Assembly: GCA_018524725.1 (NCBI GenBank)
Contig: JAEUWP010000380.1
Span: 1 to 53,790 of the forward strand
Direction: 5' to 3'
Source of the DNA: Podaxis mareebaensis
Lineage: Eukaryota > Basidiomycota > Agaricomycetes > Agaricales > Agaricaceae
Length of the DNA stretch: 53,790 nucleotides
A program made the translations under genes and the position numbers. Below the pieces are notes generated by a model. It was not told where the DNA came from and did no database searches. It saw only the letters and a list, made by a program, of their open reading frames with translations. Below are positions 1 to 12,044 of the stretch, in pieces. Position 1 is the stretch's first letter. Each line of letters opens with the position of its first letter.

Positions 1-139
1 ATTCGCGGGGAGAAATCCCAACGAATTGCGCCTGCAGTTCATCAGTTGAGCAACTCACTGCCCAAAACCCCTAACCCAACACCGTTGTGCTCGCCGTCTT
101 TGCACTCACGCTGTTTTATTTCACCGCGTCCCCTAACCC

Positions 140-379
140 TGAGGCAAGATGTGAGATCTACTGAAAGAGGATTATTACTATACATAGTATCACTGAGTCC
201 AAGTACTAAATATAGTATGACTTCTGAGAATCTGAGATGTGGCCAATGACCAAGGCACAAGTTGAGATAAGGATAGGAGGGAGCATAGAATGACAGAGAG
301 GGGAAGAGAGACAACTAGTGACGATGCAGAAAGAACAAGAGGCAGCATAGATGACAACGAAAACAAGAGGAGTGTAACA
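140..379. repeat. Dispersed LTR-like repeat, copy A
   Basis: About 240 bp here resembles 42941-43173. Both copies begin near TGAG(C/G)CAAG, contain GAGATCT(A/G)CTGAAAGAGGA, continue through a purine-rich middle and end with GAGGAGTGTAACA. The TG...CA ends and length suggest a solo LTR, but I see no target-site duplication. Copy A lies between two imperfect host repeats (about 88-138 and 466-525, both with GTTGTGCT and a TTTATTT stretch), so it may have inserted into a pre-existing repeat. No coding potential is visible. Confidence 0.5.
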
Positions 380-573
380 AAAACTGGTATGAATCAGATA
401 ACAGCTAACATAGAGCACCTGATGAGTCTTTAAGAGACAAAACGGGTGGGGTCAAGGTTTTCCCCTTGACACTGTTGTGCTTGCGCCATCTCGCACTTAC
501 AGTGTCTTTATTTTCCAGCATCACCTATCACTCACTTAAGGCATCATCTATTTATATTCATAATCTAACCTCG

Positions 574-2172
574 TTACAATAGCCAGTCATCTTTAAGTAG
601 CTCTTGTGCAGTCGGCCGTAACTTTGGATCCAACGTCAAGCATTTCTGTATAAAATCTACAGCACCTGGAATCTCATCTTCATCCAAGACTTTAAGACAT
701 TGAAAAAAGTCTTCAAGGGGTGTTGGCTGAAAGTCACTGTTCGTATGAAGAAGTGCGCCTAGACGAAGACGCATTAATCAAGGGGATCTAATAATTCAAG
801 ACAAGGTGTACTCACCCTTGTCATCAAAGTATTTCTCCCGATCTTCACAATCTTTGAGGAATTCAGGCGGAAATGGTCCCAAACATTCTTCTATGTGCTG
901 TAAATGAAGTTCATGCGAATACTCATGTTCCTGGCCAAAGAGATGATGTTCGGTGAGAAGCTGGAACAACTAAAATACATTCAGTCTCAATTGAGCAATG
1001 TAGGCACCTGACATTTCATACCAGACAACCAACTGTCCAGATGTCAATGGCAGACGTCCAGGGATATTTGAGGGTGACTTCGGGAGCGCGGACAATGGGT
1101 GGTTGACAAAAATCACCTCTCACAGGTTTGGCGACGGGAGTTGCTGTTGACACATTGTCGGGATGAGTGAGTAAAAGGTATGGAGTGCTCACCTTGACCG
1201 TAATCCACCAGACGCACCGAGATATTCTCAAGCGTTCCACCGAGTTCAAAGTATGGTAGTGGCTGCGAACGTGAAAATACGAGAGGCAAATCTGACGATT
1301 TCAGGTGCAGAGGAGGGCCGTAGATGGTGGGGTCATTTGCCAGGACGTATTTTTCGATTCGAGGATTTGCCGGTGGAGGAATTGACGCAAGGATGTTGTC
1401 GGCTTTGAGATCTTAGCAAAAGCAGGTGGTCGTTTGGAACGGCTAAGTATCGTTGAAGAGCCAGACTCACCGGTGTGAATATATCCGCATTCGCGATGAA
1501 GGTAGTCCAAGGCGAGAAGAACCTGTTTTGTTATGCGCTTGGCAATGGACAGGGGGAACCGGTTCTGCCCAGGCTTTTGCAGGTTTGCTAGGCTTGAGCT
1601 CAAGGCCTCTGTCACGAAGCATATGTGACCGCCGGCTTCACTTTCAGCGGTGAAACATCTTTGGAGGGTCAAGCAGCGATTGAATCCAGGGCTCTTGGGG
1701 TTGGTAGATTCAACCTTGCGGAACACGTCATATTCCAGTGAATGGCCCAGGGCGATCTGTGCAGTGGCATACGCAGTCAGGAGCTTCATGGAGACAAAAG
1801 TTCTAGTCTCCACTGACTTGTCCCTGTTTTAAGGTAAATGTTTCTTCAATACAGGGAAAACCTGATGAAATCTCACAGTGCGAGCCACACGGAGGAGGAC
1901 GCAGCCCAACCCAGCTGTGTACTTGATGATCAAACCGGATTGAGGCAAGAAAGCTTGCACACACTCACCTTGCGGACGAACTGATATTGTTTTAGGGAAC
2001 GGTTGACTGCAGCAGCGGTGAAGTATCCGAAGCCCTCCTCGAAAGTCGAGAGAAGAGGTTCCTCTGGGGGCTCATCACCTCCCATTGCGGTGGCCAGGAC
2101 CTTGGAATCGATCCCCTTGAGCTCCTCTCGAAAGGTAGACGCCCTTTCTTGCGAGTTGTTGTCTTTAGGCAT
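574..2172 (-). CDS. SRPK-like serine/threonine protein kinase, multi-exon
   Basis: Likely a cytosolic or nuclear SR-protein-kinase-type enzyme. The chosen start (CAT at 2170-2172) gives MPKDNNSQERAS, leading into the SRPK hallmark EEPLLSTFEEGFGYFTAA. Spliced exons give in order: a glycine loop AGLGCVLLRVAR (about 1882-1920), a lysine strand TFVSMKLL, a helix region ending LDYLHRECGYIHT, the catalytic loop HTDLKADNIL created by joining across an intron at about 1412-1472, the metal-binding motif VDYGQ (DYG instead of DFG, common in this family), APEVTLKYPW and DIWTVGCL, and a C-terminal lobe ending RPTAQELLKDDWLL before a stop. At least five short introns have good GT-AG borders. All key catalytic residues are present. 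Such kinases are heavily expanded in Agaricomycetes, so the substrate cannot be predicted. Exact exon ends are by eye. Confidence 0.8.
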
Positions 2173-2769
2173 TCTCTGCAAAGAAAGCGGTCGTCGGAAG
2201 AGTCTGGGGAGTGAGAGAGCATAGCGGCAAGGATATAACTTGTTGAAAACGTACATAACGGGAGGACGAGCCTGGATTTGCTCGTTTCAATCACGTGCAC
2301 TATATACGCAGGTTCTCCATCACACAAACACCCCAACTAACCTTTACACCACCTTGTTCCCAGTATCTTGGGTCAGAGCTCATCACGGTGTGCTTTGCGA
2401 TTGCCGGGGAGTGCGGATCCATTATTGCACAGCGCTCATGAATAGATCCAGATACAGTCAAATCACTCTTGGTCGATAACTTCAAAGACCGATAATCTCT
2501 CATCTCAATACCTTGAGACAGTGACTGAGTTGGTTACCGGGAATTATACTCACACCCCATAACTCTTTGAGTATCATTTGGGGTCCCACAGGTGTTAATA
2601 TCTGGCTCTGTTTTCCTGTTTGAAGGCACCTAGGAAGCTCTCGTTCACCGCTGACTGGTCTCTTCAAAAAAGCGAGATCGATCTCTTTGACCGCTGATAT
2701 AAAAATTTAATACACCTATTCTCTCCGACAGACTCCTATCGTGTTGCTTTTCGGTCCGAGCGAGTCATG
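2173..2769. other. Region downstream of the DUF2235 gene, decayed sequence
   Basis: No convincing gene. On the minus strand there may be weak remnants of the missing DUF2235 C-terminal part, but there are many stops and I could not build an exon chain. Confidence 0.3.
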
Positions 2770-2948
2770 AGGTGGTATTGAAACCCCGACTGTTGCACTT
2801 CTCCCCAATCACCGTGAGATATGAGGGGTATCCTTACCACAATTACAACCAGAGAACCAGACCTGAAGGACATAAGCCAAATGCTGGGTACGAAGCTCCA
2901 ATAAGCATACCTCTTGTACGTCCGTCATCACTTGCGAAGCAGCGCCTA

Positions 2949-4146
2949 GAACGCCTTGTGGTTTCGGCTTTCCCATAAGCTTGGCTTAAACCTTACACGG
3001 CACCCATCAAGGGCGAGTGCGTGGCGGAAGACGCGGACGATGTTATTGTTTGCAGTAAACTTGAGTTTAATTGGACGAATCGTCCCGACCGAGTTGACAG
3101 TATCCCTATAGGGGATGTAAGAACAATGGAAGAGCAATGAAGTACAGGTGTGAAGCGAAGGCTCACCAGCAGCCGAGAAAGTCAACGAAAATGGGGCTGC
3201 AATTGTTTTCCTCTTTGAAAGCCACAAAGTCGGCTACGAGATTGTCCCAGGCTTGTTTTGTAATGGGACCGTCTCTGTAACGTTCTTTGAGGAGCGGACG
3301 GTCATAGAGACGATAGGCGTCATGTGTCTTGCCAATGTGAGAGGGAGGCAAAAGGGAGACGGCGTTGAGCATGCCGGCAAAGCTAGACGAACGAGGTCAT
3401 AATGATTTGGGGGCAGCAAAAGAATAAGACCCTACGCGCGGGCTGTGTAGGCACCTCTGGAGAAACTGAAGAAGGATATCTTGTCTCCTGGTTTATCTAA
3501 ACATGATCATTAGACAATGGTAGGGCAAGCAGTAGTGGAGCTTACAGTTCTGGACAAGCCGGCAGTAGGCATCTTCAGAGATGAAGGTTGTTACGTGAAG
3601 CTGGTGCGAGCTGAATAATCTTACCAATGACATTGATATGGAAGACTCCAAGCTAATGCTTGGCCGAGAGTCTAAAGGAGGGTCAGAATGTGAGGAAGAA
3701 TAGAGGGAAAACACGTACTCGAGATAAGGGGCTGATGACTGGAAGGTAGAAGTTTGTGTCCTTGAAGCGAGGGAAGGATGTACCAATACCTTTCTGCAGG
3801 ATGATGAGAATGTATGGAGGGAAACGGCAACGGATAAATTGACCTGATAGTATACAAGTTGCTTGTTGTTGGCTGTGTTGCTTCCCCAGCCGTAGAGTAT
3901 GTCTCTCAGGAGGATGACGTTGGTAGCCTGTGCATGGTAAGCGGCAGAGCTAAGTATAAAGGTGGTGAAACAATACATCTGCGTCACCCCTGGTAGCGAG
4001 TGTCAGACATAGCCAGGACCCGAGAGGCGGAACGCGTACTTGTCACCAGTGCCATCAAAAAGAAGAACAAGGGTGCGGTAGTTGTCAGTAGGAGGGCGCT
4101 CTGGGATGTAAACGTAGGGGAGGGAAGGAGAGGGTTCGAAAGCCAT
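2949..4146 (-). CDS. DUF2235 (Tle1-like phospholipase fold) alpha/beta hydrolase, 3' end apparently broken
   Basis: Predicted serine hydrolase of the DUF2235/T6SS Tle1-like family. The chosen start (CAT 4144-4146) reads MAFEPSPSLPYVYIPER, followed by the family core YRTLVLLFDGTGD. Splicing then gives NSAAYHAQATNVILL, KQLVYYQ, KGIGTSFPRFKD, LGVFHINVIDAY, VQNYKPGDKISFFSFSRGAY with the nucleophile-elbow serine in SFSRGA, then FAGMLNAVSLLPPSHIG, PIFVDFLGCWDTVNSVG and RHALALD. This order and spacing match the family well. The frame then hits TAG at about 2949, just after RFKPSLW. The next family block survives further downstream but in another frame: VMTDVQE, an intron, then VWFSGCNC (about 2926-2829). 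The expected DVGGG motif cannot be found. It may therefore be a recent pseudogene or a C-terminally truncated protein. Its start lies 212 bp from the divergent SKT5-like start. Confidence 0.72.
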
Positions 4147-4358
4147 ACGACAAGCGATATGGATTGTGCATGGTTTATATATCGGAGACAAAGGGCATGA
4201 AATAGACTAGTTGAAAGGGAATGCATTGATGTCGATGAAGGCTGGGGATGACGGGATGATGCCGTGATGGGTTGATGGGTGATGGCTGTGCAGTTGCTAA
4301 AATGGATGATATGATATAAAATAAATGATTGTTTGTTGGGACCACCATCATCATCGTC
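4147..4358. promoter_or_regulatory. Divergent promoter between DUF2235 and SKT5-like genes
   Basis: This 212 bp interval separates two start codons facing away from each other, so it must hold both 5' regions. A TATATA run lies at about 4176-4181, oriented towards either gene. No other defined element was recognised. Confidence 0.4.
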
Positions 4359-6655
4359 ATGGCCGCTCCTCCAGTTCCTCCCCGCCCCCTCGAATATTCT
4401 GACCACAGACAGCTTCCCGTGCCCCCTCCTGTGCCCCCAGTTCCTCCCGATCTGCTGGCCCAAGAGACCCGCTACAGCACCCCCAGTCCCTATGAGTATC
4501 CAGAACAACAGCCGCTCGCAGCGCCGCGCCCGCACCGACTAGATCCATCGATCCCAGCCAACGTCTGTCTTTTCTCCTTTCTCTCCAGGAAAGCACTGAC
4601 CAGTCATTTGTCACCAGATGGCTCGCACGCTGGATGAGCCTGGCTTTGTCGTTCCTCCGCCCACAATGCCTCCACCCCCACCCCCGCCTCAGAACAGAGC
4701 TGACTGGTCTCCCTGGGCTCCCACCATTTCCAACCAATTTACCTTCTCCCCACCCCAGCAGCCTTTTCCTCCTCAACGCCCTCCTCTCCCTCATCATCAC
4801 CAATCTCTCCCTCCCCACCAGCAGTCTCTCCCTCTTCCCCAGTCAGCGCCCTCTCCGCCGGCCACCTCGGGCCCCCCCTCCCTCACAGCCCCCCTTCCGA
4901 CTATCGCTAACCTCCAGGGCGCTCTCCATGCCGTCCAAAACCCACAACATGATCCTTTCCTCAAGATCGCTTGGTGCAGAGATGTCTTCTTCCTTGTAGA
5001 TCGCGCCCAGCAAAACCCCAATCCCAGCACTGATCCTGTTGTCGGTCCCGTCGTTATCACTGATCCAGTCCTCCATCGTCTCGCCCATGTTGCTGTCCCT
5101 ATTGTCCTTCAGCTTGCCAATACTACCCAGTCTCCCCTTCCTCTTTATGCTGCCGAAGCTGTCTATTGGCGCGCAATGTTTGCCGCCAGTGGAGCATATC
5201 CCGAGTTTGTCACTCATAATCTCCGCGTAGCTTTCAGGGACTTCGAAACTGCCGCAAGAGGTGGCTATGCTGCTGCCTGGTTCAGGATTGGTCGCGATTA
5301 TGAGAACTTCAAGGATACCCAACGTGCAAGAGAATGCTTTGAGCGTGGAGTTAAGCACGGCATTGAGAGCTGCACTTACGTGTGTATCTCCAGTAATTGA
5401 TTGTTATCATTTTTCTGACATTTCTCCGCAGCGTATGGGCATGGCCCATCTTCTGGGTCAACTCGGCCTTCCTGCAAACCCCCAACTGGCTATCCCTCTC
5501 CTTAGCCGCGCCGCTGTCCTTGCTACAGTCCAGGTCCCTCAACCTGCTTATGTTTATGCCCTCCTCCTTCTTAACGAGTTCACCCAAACTTCTGTTCCAC
5601 CTTCCGCCTTTACTCCTTTCATTCCTCAAGGCTCATCTCCTCTTCTCGAAGCCCGCAAGCACCTCGAGCGTGCCGCATACCTTCACTTTGCTCCTGCCCA
5701 GTACAAGCTCGGCCACGCGTACGAATATGCTCAGCCTCCCTTCCCCTTTGACCCTCTTCTCAGCGTCCAATATTACAGTCTTGCTAGCCAGCAAGGTGAA
5801 GTCGAGGCCGATATGGCTCTGAGCAAGTGGTTCCTTTGTGGCAGCGGTGACACGGATGCCAACTCTGGCTTTGAGAAAGACGAAATTCTTGCTCTGACAT
5901 TCGCTGAAAAGGCCGCCAAGAAGGGCCTTCCTTCCGCCGAGTTCGCCATGGGCTATTACGCCGAGGTCGGAGTCGGCCGCCCAAAGGATATTCAAACCGC
6001 GATCAAGTGGTATACGAGGGCCAGAGATCACGGAAATACCGACGCCGCAGATCGTCTTGCAGCACTCTCACAGCCTTCTCCCCAAGCACTGTCCAGGCAG
6101 GAGCACGATACCATCACGGATGACAAACTCGTCAGAAAGAGAACCCAGGCAAAACAGAGGTCCGATGCCCTTCCCAACAATTATCCACCTATGCCCAACA
6201 TTCAAAACGGTCTTTTGGCCCCTGGACCTGCTCCCATGCGCGATGGTAAGACGGTCGTGGATGTCATTCGCAAACAGAGTATGGCCGTCGACCATCCCAG
6301 TTCTTCCGGTCCTTCCCATCCCCAGCAGCCCCCCGGAAACATGAGTCCTCCCCGTCTCCAGCCCCACCAGCCAAGACCTCAACAAGCACGCCCCAATCAG
6401 CCACACAATTCGTCACCTCCAGCGTCAGGACGGCCTGGTTATACCCTCACTGATTCTCCGGCTACCACGCCTCCACCTGGTTCCGGCGGTCCTTCCAGCC
6501 GCCCGCAAAGGCCAGGGAGGATTGCAAACGAAACCACAGGCACCTCTGATGCTCAACCCCCCCGCCCTAAACCCCAGAAGACGGGACCCACGACCTTTGC
6601 AGAGATGGGCATTCAAGGTGCAAAGGCAGAGGATGGTGGGTGTATCGTCATGTGA
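4359..6655 (+). CDS. SKT5: SKT5/Chs4-like chitin synthase activator with Sel1 repeats and CaaX box
   Basis: Three exons (4359-4562, 4618-5379, 5432-6655) joined in frame give about 729 residues. The N-terminal quarter is proline-rich (PPVPPRP, PPPPPPP runs). The middle carries Sel1-like (TPR-type) repeats, visible as AAWFRIGRDYE, GMAHLLGQLGLPAN, AQYKLGHAYEYAQPP, ADMALSKWFLCG, SAEFAMGYYAEVG and AIKWYTRARDHGN. The C-terminal quarter is disordered and rich in Pro, Gln and Ser. It ends GGCIVM, a CaaX prenylation motif as in yeast Chs4/Skt5, which ends in a comparable box. In the family, the farnesylated protein recruits and activates a chitin synthase at sites of septum and wall growth. The first ATG is chosen because it reads into the Pro-rich head and is supported by the splice to 4618. 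A shortened copy of the 3' end lies at 31.8-32.2 kb. Confidence 0.85.
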
Positions 6656-7570
6656 ATAGACATATCTTTTCGGACTTGGATTATATCTTCTTTCGACGGA
6701 TACCCAACAGATGTATACAGTAAGACTTGTTTCTAATAATTGAGCCAGGTGCCAGCAAACGCAAGTTGCCGGCACCCAGGGTCCAGCTAAGCGAGATCGG
6801 CACGTTTGTTTCCCTTCGTTTTCCTTCCGACTAGCACCAGCGACTCTAGCTTCAGGCCCATCAGTTTGCTCTTCCTCCCTCTCCTCTACCTTTTGTTGTT
6901 ACGGTAGTTAATTCTCAATACATTATTGTCCAACCTTCTCCGATACATCTTCACTGGTGAGCCCAAGCCCAAGAGTGAGAATTCACAAAATTCAGTGAGC
7001 TTCCAGCCCACCCGCAGCTCTTCACTCTGCGGTCCGATGCACTAACACGACCCTCCAGTCCAACCTCTCCGTGGCATCTCAGGCGCTCAGAATGCCCACT
7101 CAGACAAAGCTGGATTGAGCAGAAGTTGTACATCAAGTATGTTCTATGGAACGGGAACAGGAACAAATTGCCGAATAAGGTCATCCTCACTTGATGCCGG
7201 CGGTTGGTTTTTGAAAAAGGTTAGTCTCTAACGCTAGCACAAAAGTGACAGCCGCCTCGGCAGGCTTCAGACGCCATTTTATGCCGTGTGCCTGCTGCCT
7301 CCCAAGCCTCAGCACTGGCCTACCAGGTTCCAGGGATAAGAATGGAAACTTTGAAAGATGATTGGCATTCGAGATATTTTTCTGGGATCGCCGCTGCATA
7401 TGCAAGGGTCACCCGCTCTTCCATCTGCCTTAAACTCTCGTCACATCACTCTTCTCCGCCACGTCTCTGACGGGCGAGTCAAGCATTTAAATTTTCTTGG
7501 ACACTATCACCGACTAGACCGCTAGTGCGCTCAGGACGTTGCTGTCAGCCAACATTAATGCTGCCAGTAC

Positions 7571-7578
7571 TATATAAG
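7571..7578 (+). promoter_or_regulatory. TATA box of tyrosinase 1
   Basis: TATATAAG lies about 46 bp before the ATG. The corresponding position in copy 2 has TTATAAAG. The flanking promoter blocks (CTAGTGCGCTCAGG, GCTGCCAGTACT, GAGGGAATCCAAGAACCACA) are conserved between the two paralogues. Confidence 0.55.
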
Positions 7579-7623
7579 AGCTTCTAGACGCGTCGTGAGG
7601 GAATCCAAGAACCACATCCCACC

Positions 7624-9702
7624 ATGTCCCACTTGGTCATTGCTGGTGTTGGGGGAGGTATTCATACCCGCCTCGAAATCAACAACTTCGTGCAGAATGA
7701 CCGCCAATTCTCGCTTTATGTCCAGGCATTGAGTGAGTGTCATTCACTTCGTTGTTTTAGTCATACGGCAGCTGACATCAGCGTGGAATAGACAAGATGT
7801 ACGACGATAACCAGAACCATGTTCCATCGTATTTTCAGGTTGCTGGCATTCACGGACTGCCGTTTATTGCTTGGAACGGGGCAACTGATGCGAGTTTTAC
7901 CCCCGACCCCAACGAGCAATGGGCCGGATACTGCACGCATGGCTCTACCTTGTTCCCGACATGGCACCGACCGTACGTTATGCTCATCGAGGTAACATAT
8001 CCTTGTTATACCACTGGGTGTTCCTCGTCTGATAAACGCACATTATAGCAAATCTTGAATGGGTACGCCAGAGAAATTGCAGACACGTATACGGTGGACA
8101 AAAAGGCGTGGAAGAAAGCCGCCGTCAACCTCCGCCAGCCATACTGGGATTGGGCACAGAACATCGTGCCACCGCCAGAGGTCATTTCACTCCCGCAGGT
8201 TGAGATTACTACCCCTAGTGGAAGGAGGAGTAACGTCTCGAACCCGTTGGTGAGGTACAAGTTTCACCCTATCGACCCTTCGTTCCCTAGGCCATACGAC
8301 AAATGGCAGACAACTTTGAGACAGCCAGATTCGGCTGATCAAGACGCGAAGGATGATGTATCGAGGCTGAAAGCGTATGTCCATCTTGTTGGGCCCTTTG
8401 TGCTCGGTTTGACCCAATTCGAATACAGTGTATTGAAAAATTCGCAGAGGAGCACTAGGGACACGACTTATAACATGTTGACGCGTGTTAAGAAATGGCC
8501 AGGTTTCAGCAGTCATACCACTTCAGATGGTGGACATGGAAGCAATAGTATTGAAGCTATCCATGATAATATTCACGTTTTGGTCGGTGGGAATGGCCAT
8601 ATGTCGGACCCTGCTGTCGCAGGTACGTTTTCTGGTTTGTTGTTTAGATGCGTTGTTGACGAGATCTTACATAGCTTTTGATCCTATTTTCTGGCTGCAC
8701 CATTCCAATGTGGATCGGCTGCTCTCGATGTGGTCGGCTATCAACCCGAATGTGTGGGTGACGGAAGGCGATGCCCAAGACGGAACGTATACTCTAAGGA
8801 TTGAACAAGAAGTTGATTCTAGTACCCGTAAGCTTAAGTTTGTTCTGTTTAAACTGTGATTTGATGTGGTATTCCTAGCTTTGGCACCGTTCTGGAAGAC
8901 TCAGAAGAAATTTTGGCTCCCTTCCGAAGTTAAAGACACGAGCAAATTGGGGTACACGTATCCCGAGTTCCAGGGCTTGGACATGAACAACGCGCAGGCT
9001 GTTCGGGAGTCGATGCTCAAAACGGTCAATCGACTTTATGGCGGGGAAGACAGTCAAAGGAAGAGGGATCTAGAAGTAGGCGGTGATGACACTGGCCACG
9101 AATTTGGACATTCCCGCTCTCGTCGTCATCGGCAAATCTCTCGCTCCTTGATATCTCAGTTGTTGGGAGGGACGTTTTCAGACTGGACGGCGCGTATCGC
9201 ATTTAAGCGGCATGAGCTCGGACAGAGTTTTTCGGTGCTTCTCTTTTTGGATGACGTACCACAGGACCCGAGGGAGTGGTTGGTTAGCCCACATTTGGTC
9301 GGCGCTCACCATGCATTTGTGCATGGTACGGGCCTAAACTGCACGATGTGCCCCGATCAGAGGGAGTTTGTGGAGGAAGGATTCGTTCACCTTAACTCGT
9401 GGATGGCGGAACACACGGTTTTAAGTTCGTTTGACTCAACTGTTGTCGAACCGTTCTTAAAACAAAAGTTGCAATGGCGCGTGCTAAAGGTGAGGGTGAG
9501 GTATCTTTGGGCAATGAAGAAACTGACTGGGATGTAGACGGATGGAACACCAGCTGATTTAAAGTCACTCAAGGTGACAATTTATGAGATCCCGGTGAGC
9601 AAGCCTCCGGGTGCTATCGTCCCTATCATTGGTGAAATCAAGGAATACGGGGAAATCGGTCGGATCATTGGAGAACTTCTCGGCAAAGGCGATGGAAATT
9701 GA
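7624..9702 (+). CDS. Tyrosinase (polyphenol oxidase), copy 1
   Basis: Type-3 copper enzyme that oxidises mono- and o-diphenols to quinones, feeding melanin formation. Spliced from at least six exons to roughly 600 residues. No signal peptide is seen ([14 protein letters not shown] start), as expected of intracellular mushroom tyrosinases. CuA ligands are His57 (GIHGLPF), His86 (GYCTHG) and His95 (PTWHRPY); Cys84 two residues before His86 fits the Cys-His thioether bridge. CuB lies in [12 protein letters not shown] and, after an intron at about 8622-8671, [16 protein letters not shown]. The C-terminal lid domain includes [21 protein letters not shown] and a CTMC pair, and ends at 9702. Compared with copy 2 it has about 20 extra basic residues (around [11 protein letters not shown]) in the linker before TFSDWTAR, the place where fungal tyrosinases are proteolytically activated. 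The ATG follows a shared CCACATCCCACC leader. Confidence 0.92.
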
Positions 9703-9815
9703 AGAGTATATTTGATATGGACCAGTACGCGCTTATCGTTATTGTATTTGGAGAAATGGACACTAGATACGCAGATACTTATATAACTAGTATTGTCTTG
9801 GATTGAAAGGTCCCG

Positions 9816-10272
9816 TCAGAAGTGGAAGTAAGGCCAACGAGGATGAATGTTGGTGCAAAAGGTCGATGTGACGTATAGCAGGTGGCCCAGTAGTCGTATG
9901 GGATGATGCAGTGGAAGAGATAAGAACGAAGTTGTTCGAGGACGTCTTGTGACGGCATTATATTGGGCAGGAGTGATAATCAGAGTGCCAAGAGGGACGG
10001 GGGTGCCGGATATAGAGGTCTGAGAGGGGAGGATCTGTAGCGAATTGGCAGAGGTCGAGGTAAAGTTGGGAGTCGATGGAAGGCGGGCAGGGAGAAGCAA
10101 CAGTCTTGGGAGGGTGGTACACGGAAATCGTAGCGCATCGCAGAAGTTTTTGGATTTACGGTGCAATAAGGGGTTAATGCGAACTGGATGACGAATAGGC
10201 AAGGTGGAATGATACAGGAAGCAAGGACGCACCTTGGTTCAATGAAGTGAACAGATGCATCAGAGGATAGTT
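9816..10272 (-). pseudogene. Broken DUF6699 gene copy (truncated by the duplication)
   Basis: The reverse strand matches the intact DUF6699 gene at 35.4-36.3 kb: SLNQ before a splice donor, then VRINPLLHRKSK. The reading frame is then lost before the MRYDFRVPPSQD block, which continues in a different frame, and later parts are shorter than in the intact paralogue. Homology to the first exon stops near 10272, so most of exon 1 is missing. This is a non-functional end of the duplicated segment. Confidence 0.75.
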
Positions 10273-12044
10273 GGCGAAATTTCACGCGCGAGCGTTAAAT
10301 CCCACGCTCAAGTACCTGGCGTTCACACTAATTTTCTACGCACCAAATGCGCCAGACTAGGTTCCTTAAGTGCGAACTTCATGCAGGCGATGTGTCCCGG
10401 CTCCCTCGTGACGATTGACTGTTAAGGGTGGCTGCGAAGAGTGCCGTCTACCATCAATAGACGCCAGTGCTGATGGGGTTACTTCAAAGGACTCAAAATG
10501 ATGATTATCGAGCCGCAACCGAGGTAGTGGCAATCAGCAAGCAATCTGATCAAAGAATTATCAGTATGATGTGCTTGCAGATTGATACGTTGCACGAAGA
10601 ACCCGTTGACCCATGCCTCTACACATGGAAAACGGGATTTCAAGACCCTAGGTCCTGCCGACATGACTTCCGTGCACCGACGTACGCAGGCGATAAACCG
10701 CTCATACCGACCTGGCACCCCTAGACGGTCGGCTATGACCGTACGCATCAACCGCCCGAGTAACATTTAACTGTGTATCCACAGGTGAATATTGCCCACG
10801 ATTCTTTTCCCAGAAGTCGCAGACATTTGAGTGCGGACATATCCTTAGAAACGCGCTCGCACATTTTCTATGAGTGCCAGCTGTCGATTGTTCTCCAGTG
10901 CCAGGGCTTAGGCGAGCTGATGAGCATTACAAACATCGCCAAGTTCCCCAAAGGAAATCCCCAGGCCTTTTCATTTGCACCTCAGGCCAACAAAGCCGGC
11001 AGCATCGGATGACGACAACAATTCTGAGCTTACACCTCAAGGTCTCGCCCATTACGATCACAAACTTGCGCTTCCATACGTTGGGCATGTAGCCCTCACG
11101 AGATTCTATGCTAAACGAAACTGTTTCTCTAAGGCCTGGGGTCATTTTCGAACCTCGCGTTTATCCATACCGCGAATATGTGGTCATCACGGTACTGTAC
11201 ACACCTTCATCCATATCCTGCTTTCCCGATCCCAGATCTGATAACATCGTCCTTTAAGCCTAAATGAAATAGCCAGTGCCACGGGCTGCTACCGGGCACT
11301 GCGTAATGAATCGTTTAAAGGGAAAAACTTGCTTGACCACTGGGGCCCCCCATATTCATTGAATGATCATATTTACTGTAACCGCAGTGCAACAGCCCGC
11401 TACTGCCCTCCACCGAGCGCTTGGCGTTCCTCGCCATCCTATCAACGGTAGGAAAGGCGCGAGAGGTCGTGGGTGTGCTTCGGGATGAGGTGGGGTCTTA
11501 CATGAGGGATAACATACAGCTACTAGTCGGCTACGAGTAAATCCTTAGGCCTTAGGCTCCAGCAAGGATGACGATGATCAATCGGAGGGCGGCTTCGGGC
11601 ATTATCTAATTGAGTTCAAAGTCATTGCAGCCCTGTTGTTCACATGCTCGACTTGTATGCAGGCTCGCATTCCATTACTCATCATTACATCGGTTTCGGG
11701 GTTGATGAATGTACTTGTTGAGCAAACAATGCTTGCTTGGTGATAACCTCTAGTATGCATTCTACTTCTGAGGGTGTAGGGAGTACCGACAGAAAAAAGT
11801 TTTTGAAGCAGGCTTAGAGCTAGGACATCAGTGGAGAATTTGATCATTGCTCATGGTTAGTCTGGAAAAAAGGGGTTGAATGTGGCGTTGTCGTGCCTCG
11901 AAAGTAAAGTAAGCAATCAGTCAGTCCACCACGGCCTAAAATTCCTAGGATCACGCTGACAAATTACATTCTGAACGCTCCACTTTACCGTAGTATTCTC
12001 AGGCTGGCATATTGTACAAGAGGGCTTAAAATAACCCAAGCGCT
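10273..12044. other. Intergenic stretch with no recognised gene
   Basis: About 1.8 kb with only short open frames lacking codon structure or recognisable motifs on either strand. It begins exactly where homology to the second duplication copy ends. Confidence 0.5.

Larger units (their letters stand above)
6205..10272. repeat. Segmental duplication, copy 1
   Basis: This block is homologous to 31782-35970 in the same orientation. It contains the last 450 bp of the SKT5-like gene, its downstream region, all of tyrosinase 1 and a broken part of a DUF6699 gene. Colinear anchors include GGTAAGACGGTCGTGGA (6245 versus 31823), GAGGGAATCCAAGAACCACA before each tyrosinase start, and the inverse DUF6699 exon junction. 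About 370 bp between roughly 6744 and 7115 is present only in this copy. Confidence 0.85.

Noticed and set aside
140..379. Full LTR retrotransposon flanked by two LTRs (copies at 0.1 kb and 43 kb)
   Set aside because: They are 42.8 kb apart with normal genes between and have different base composition. They are independent copies.
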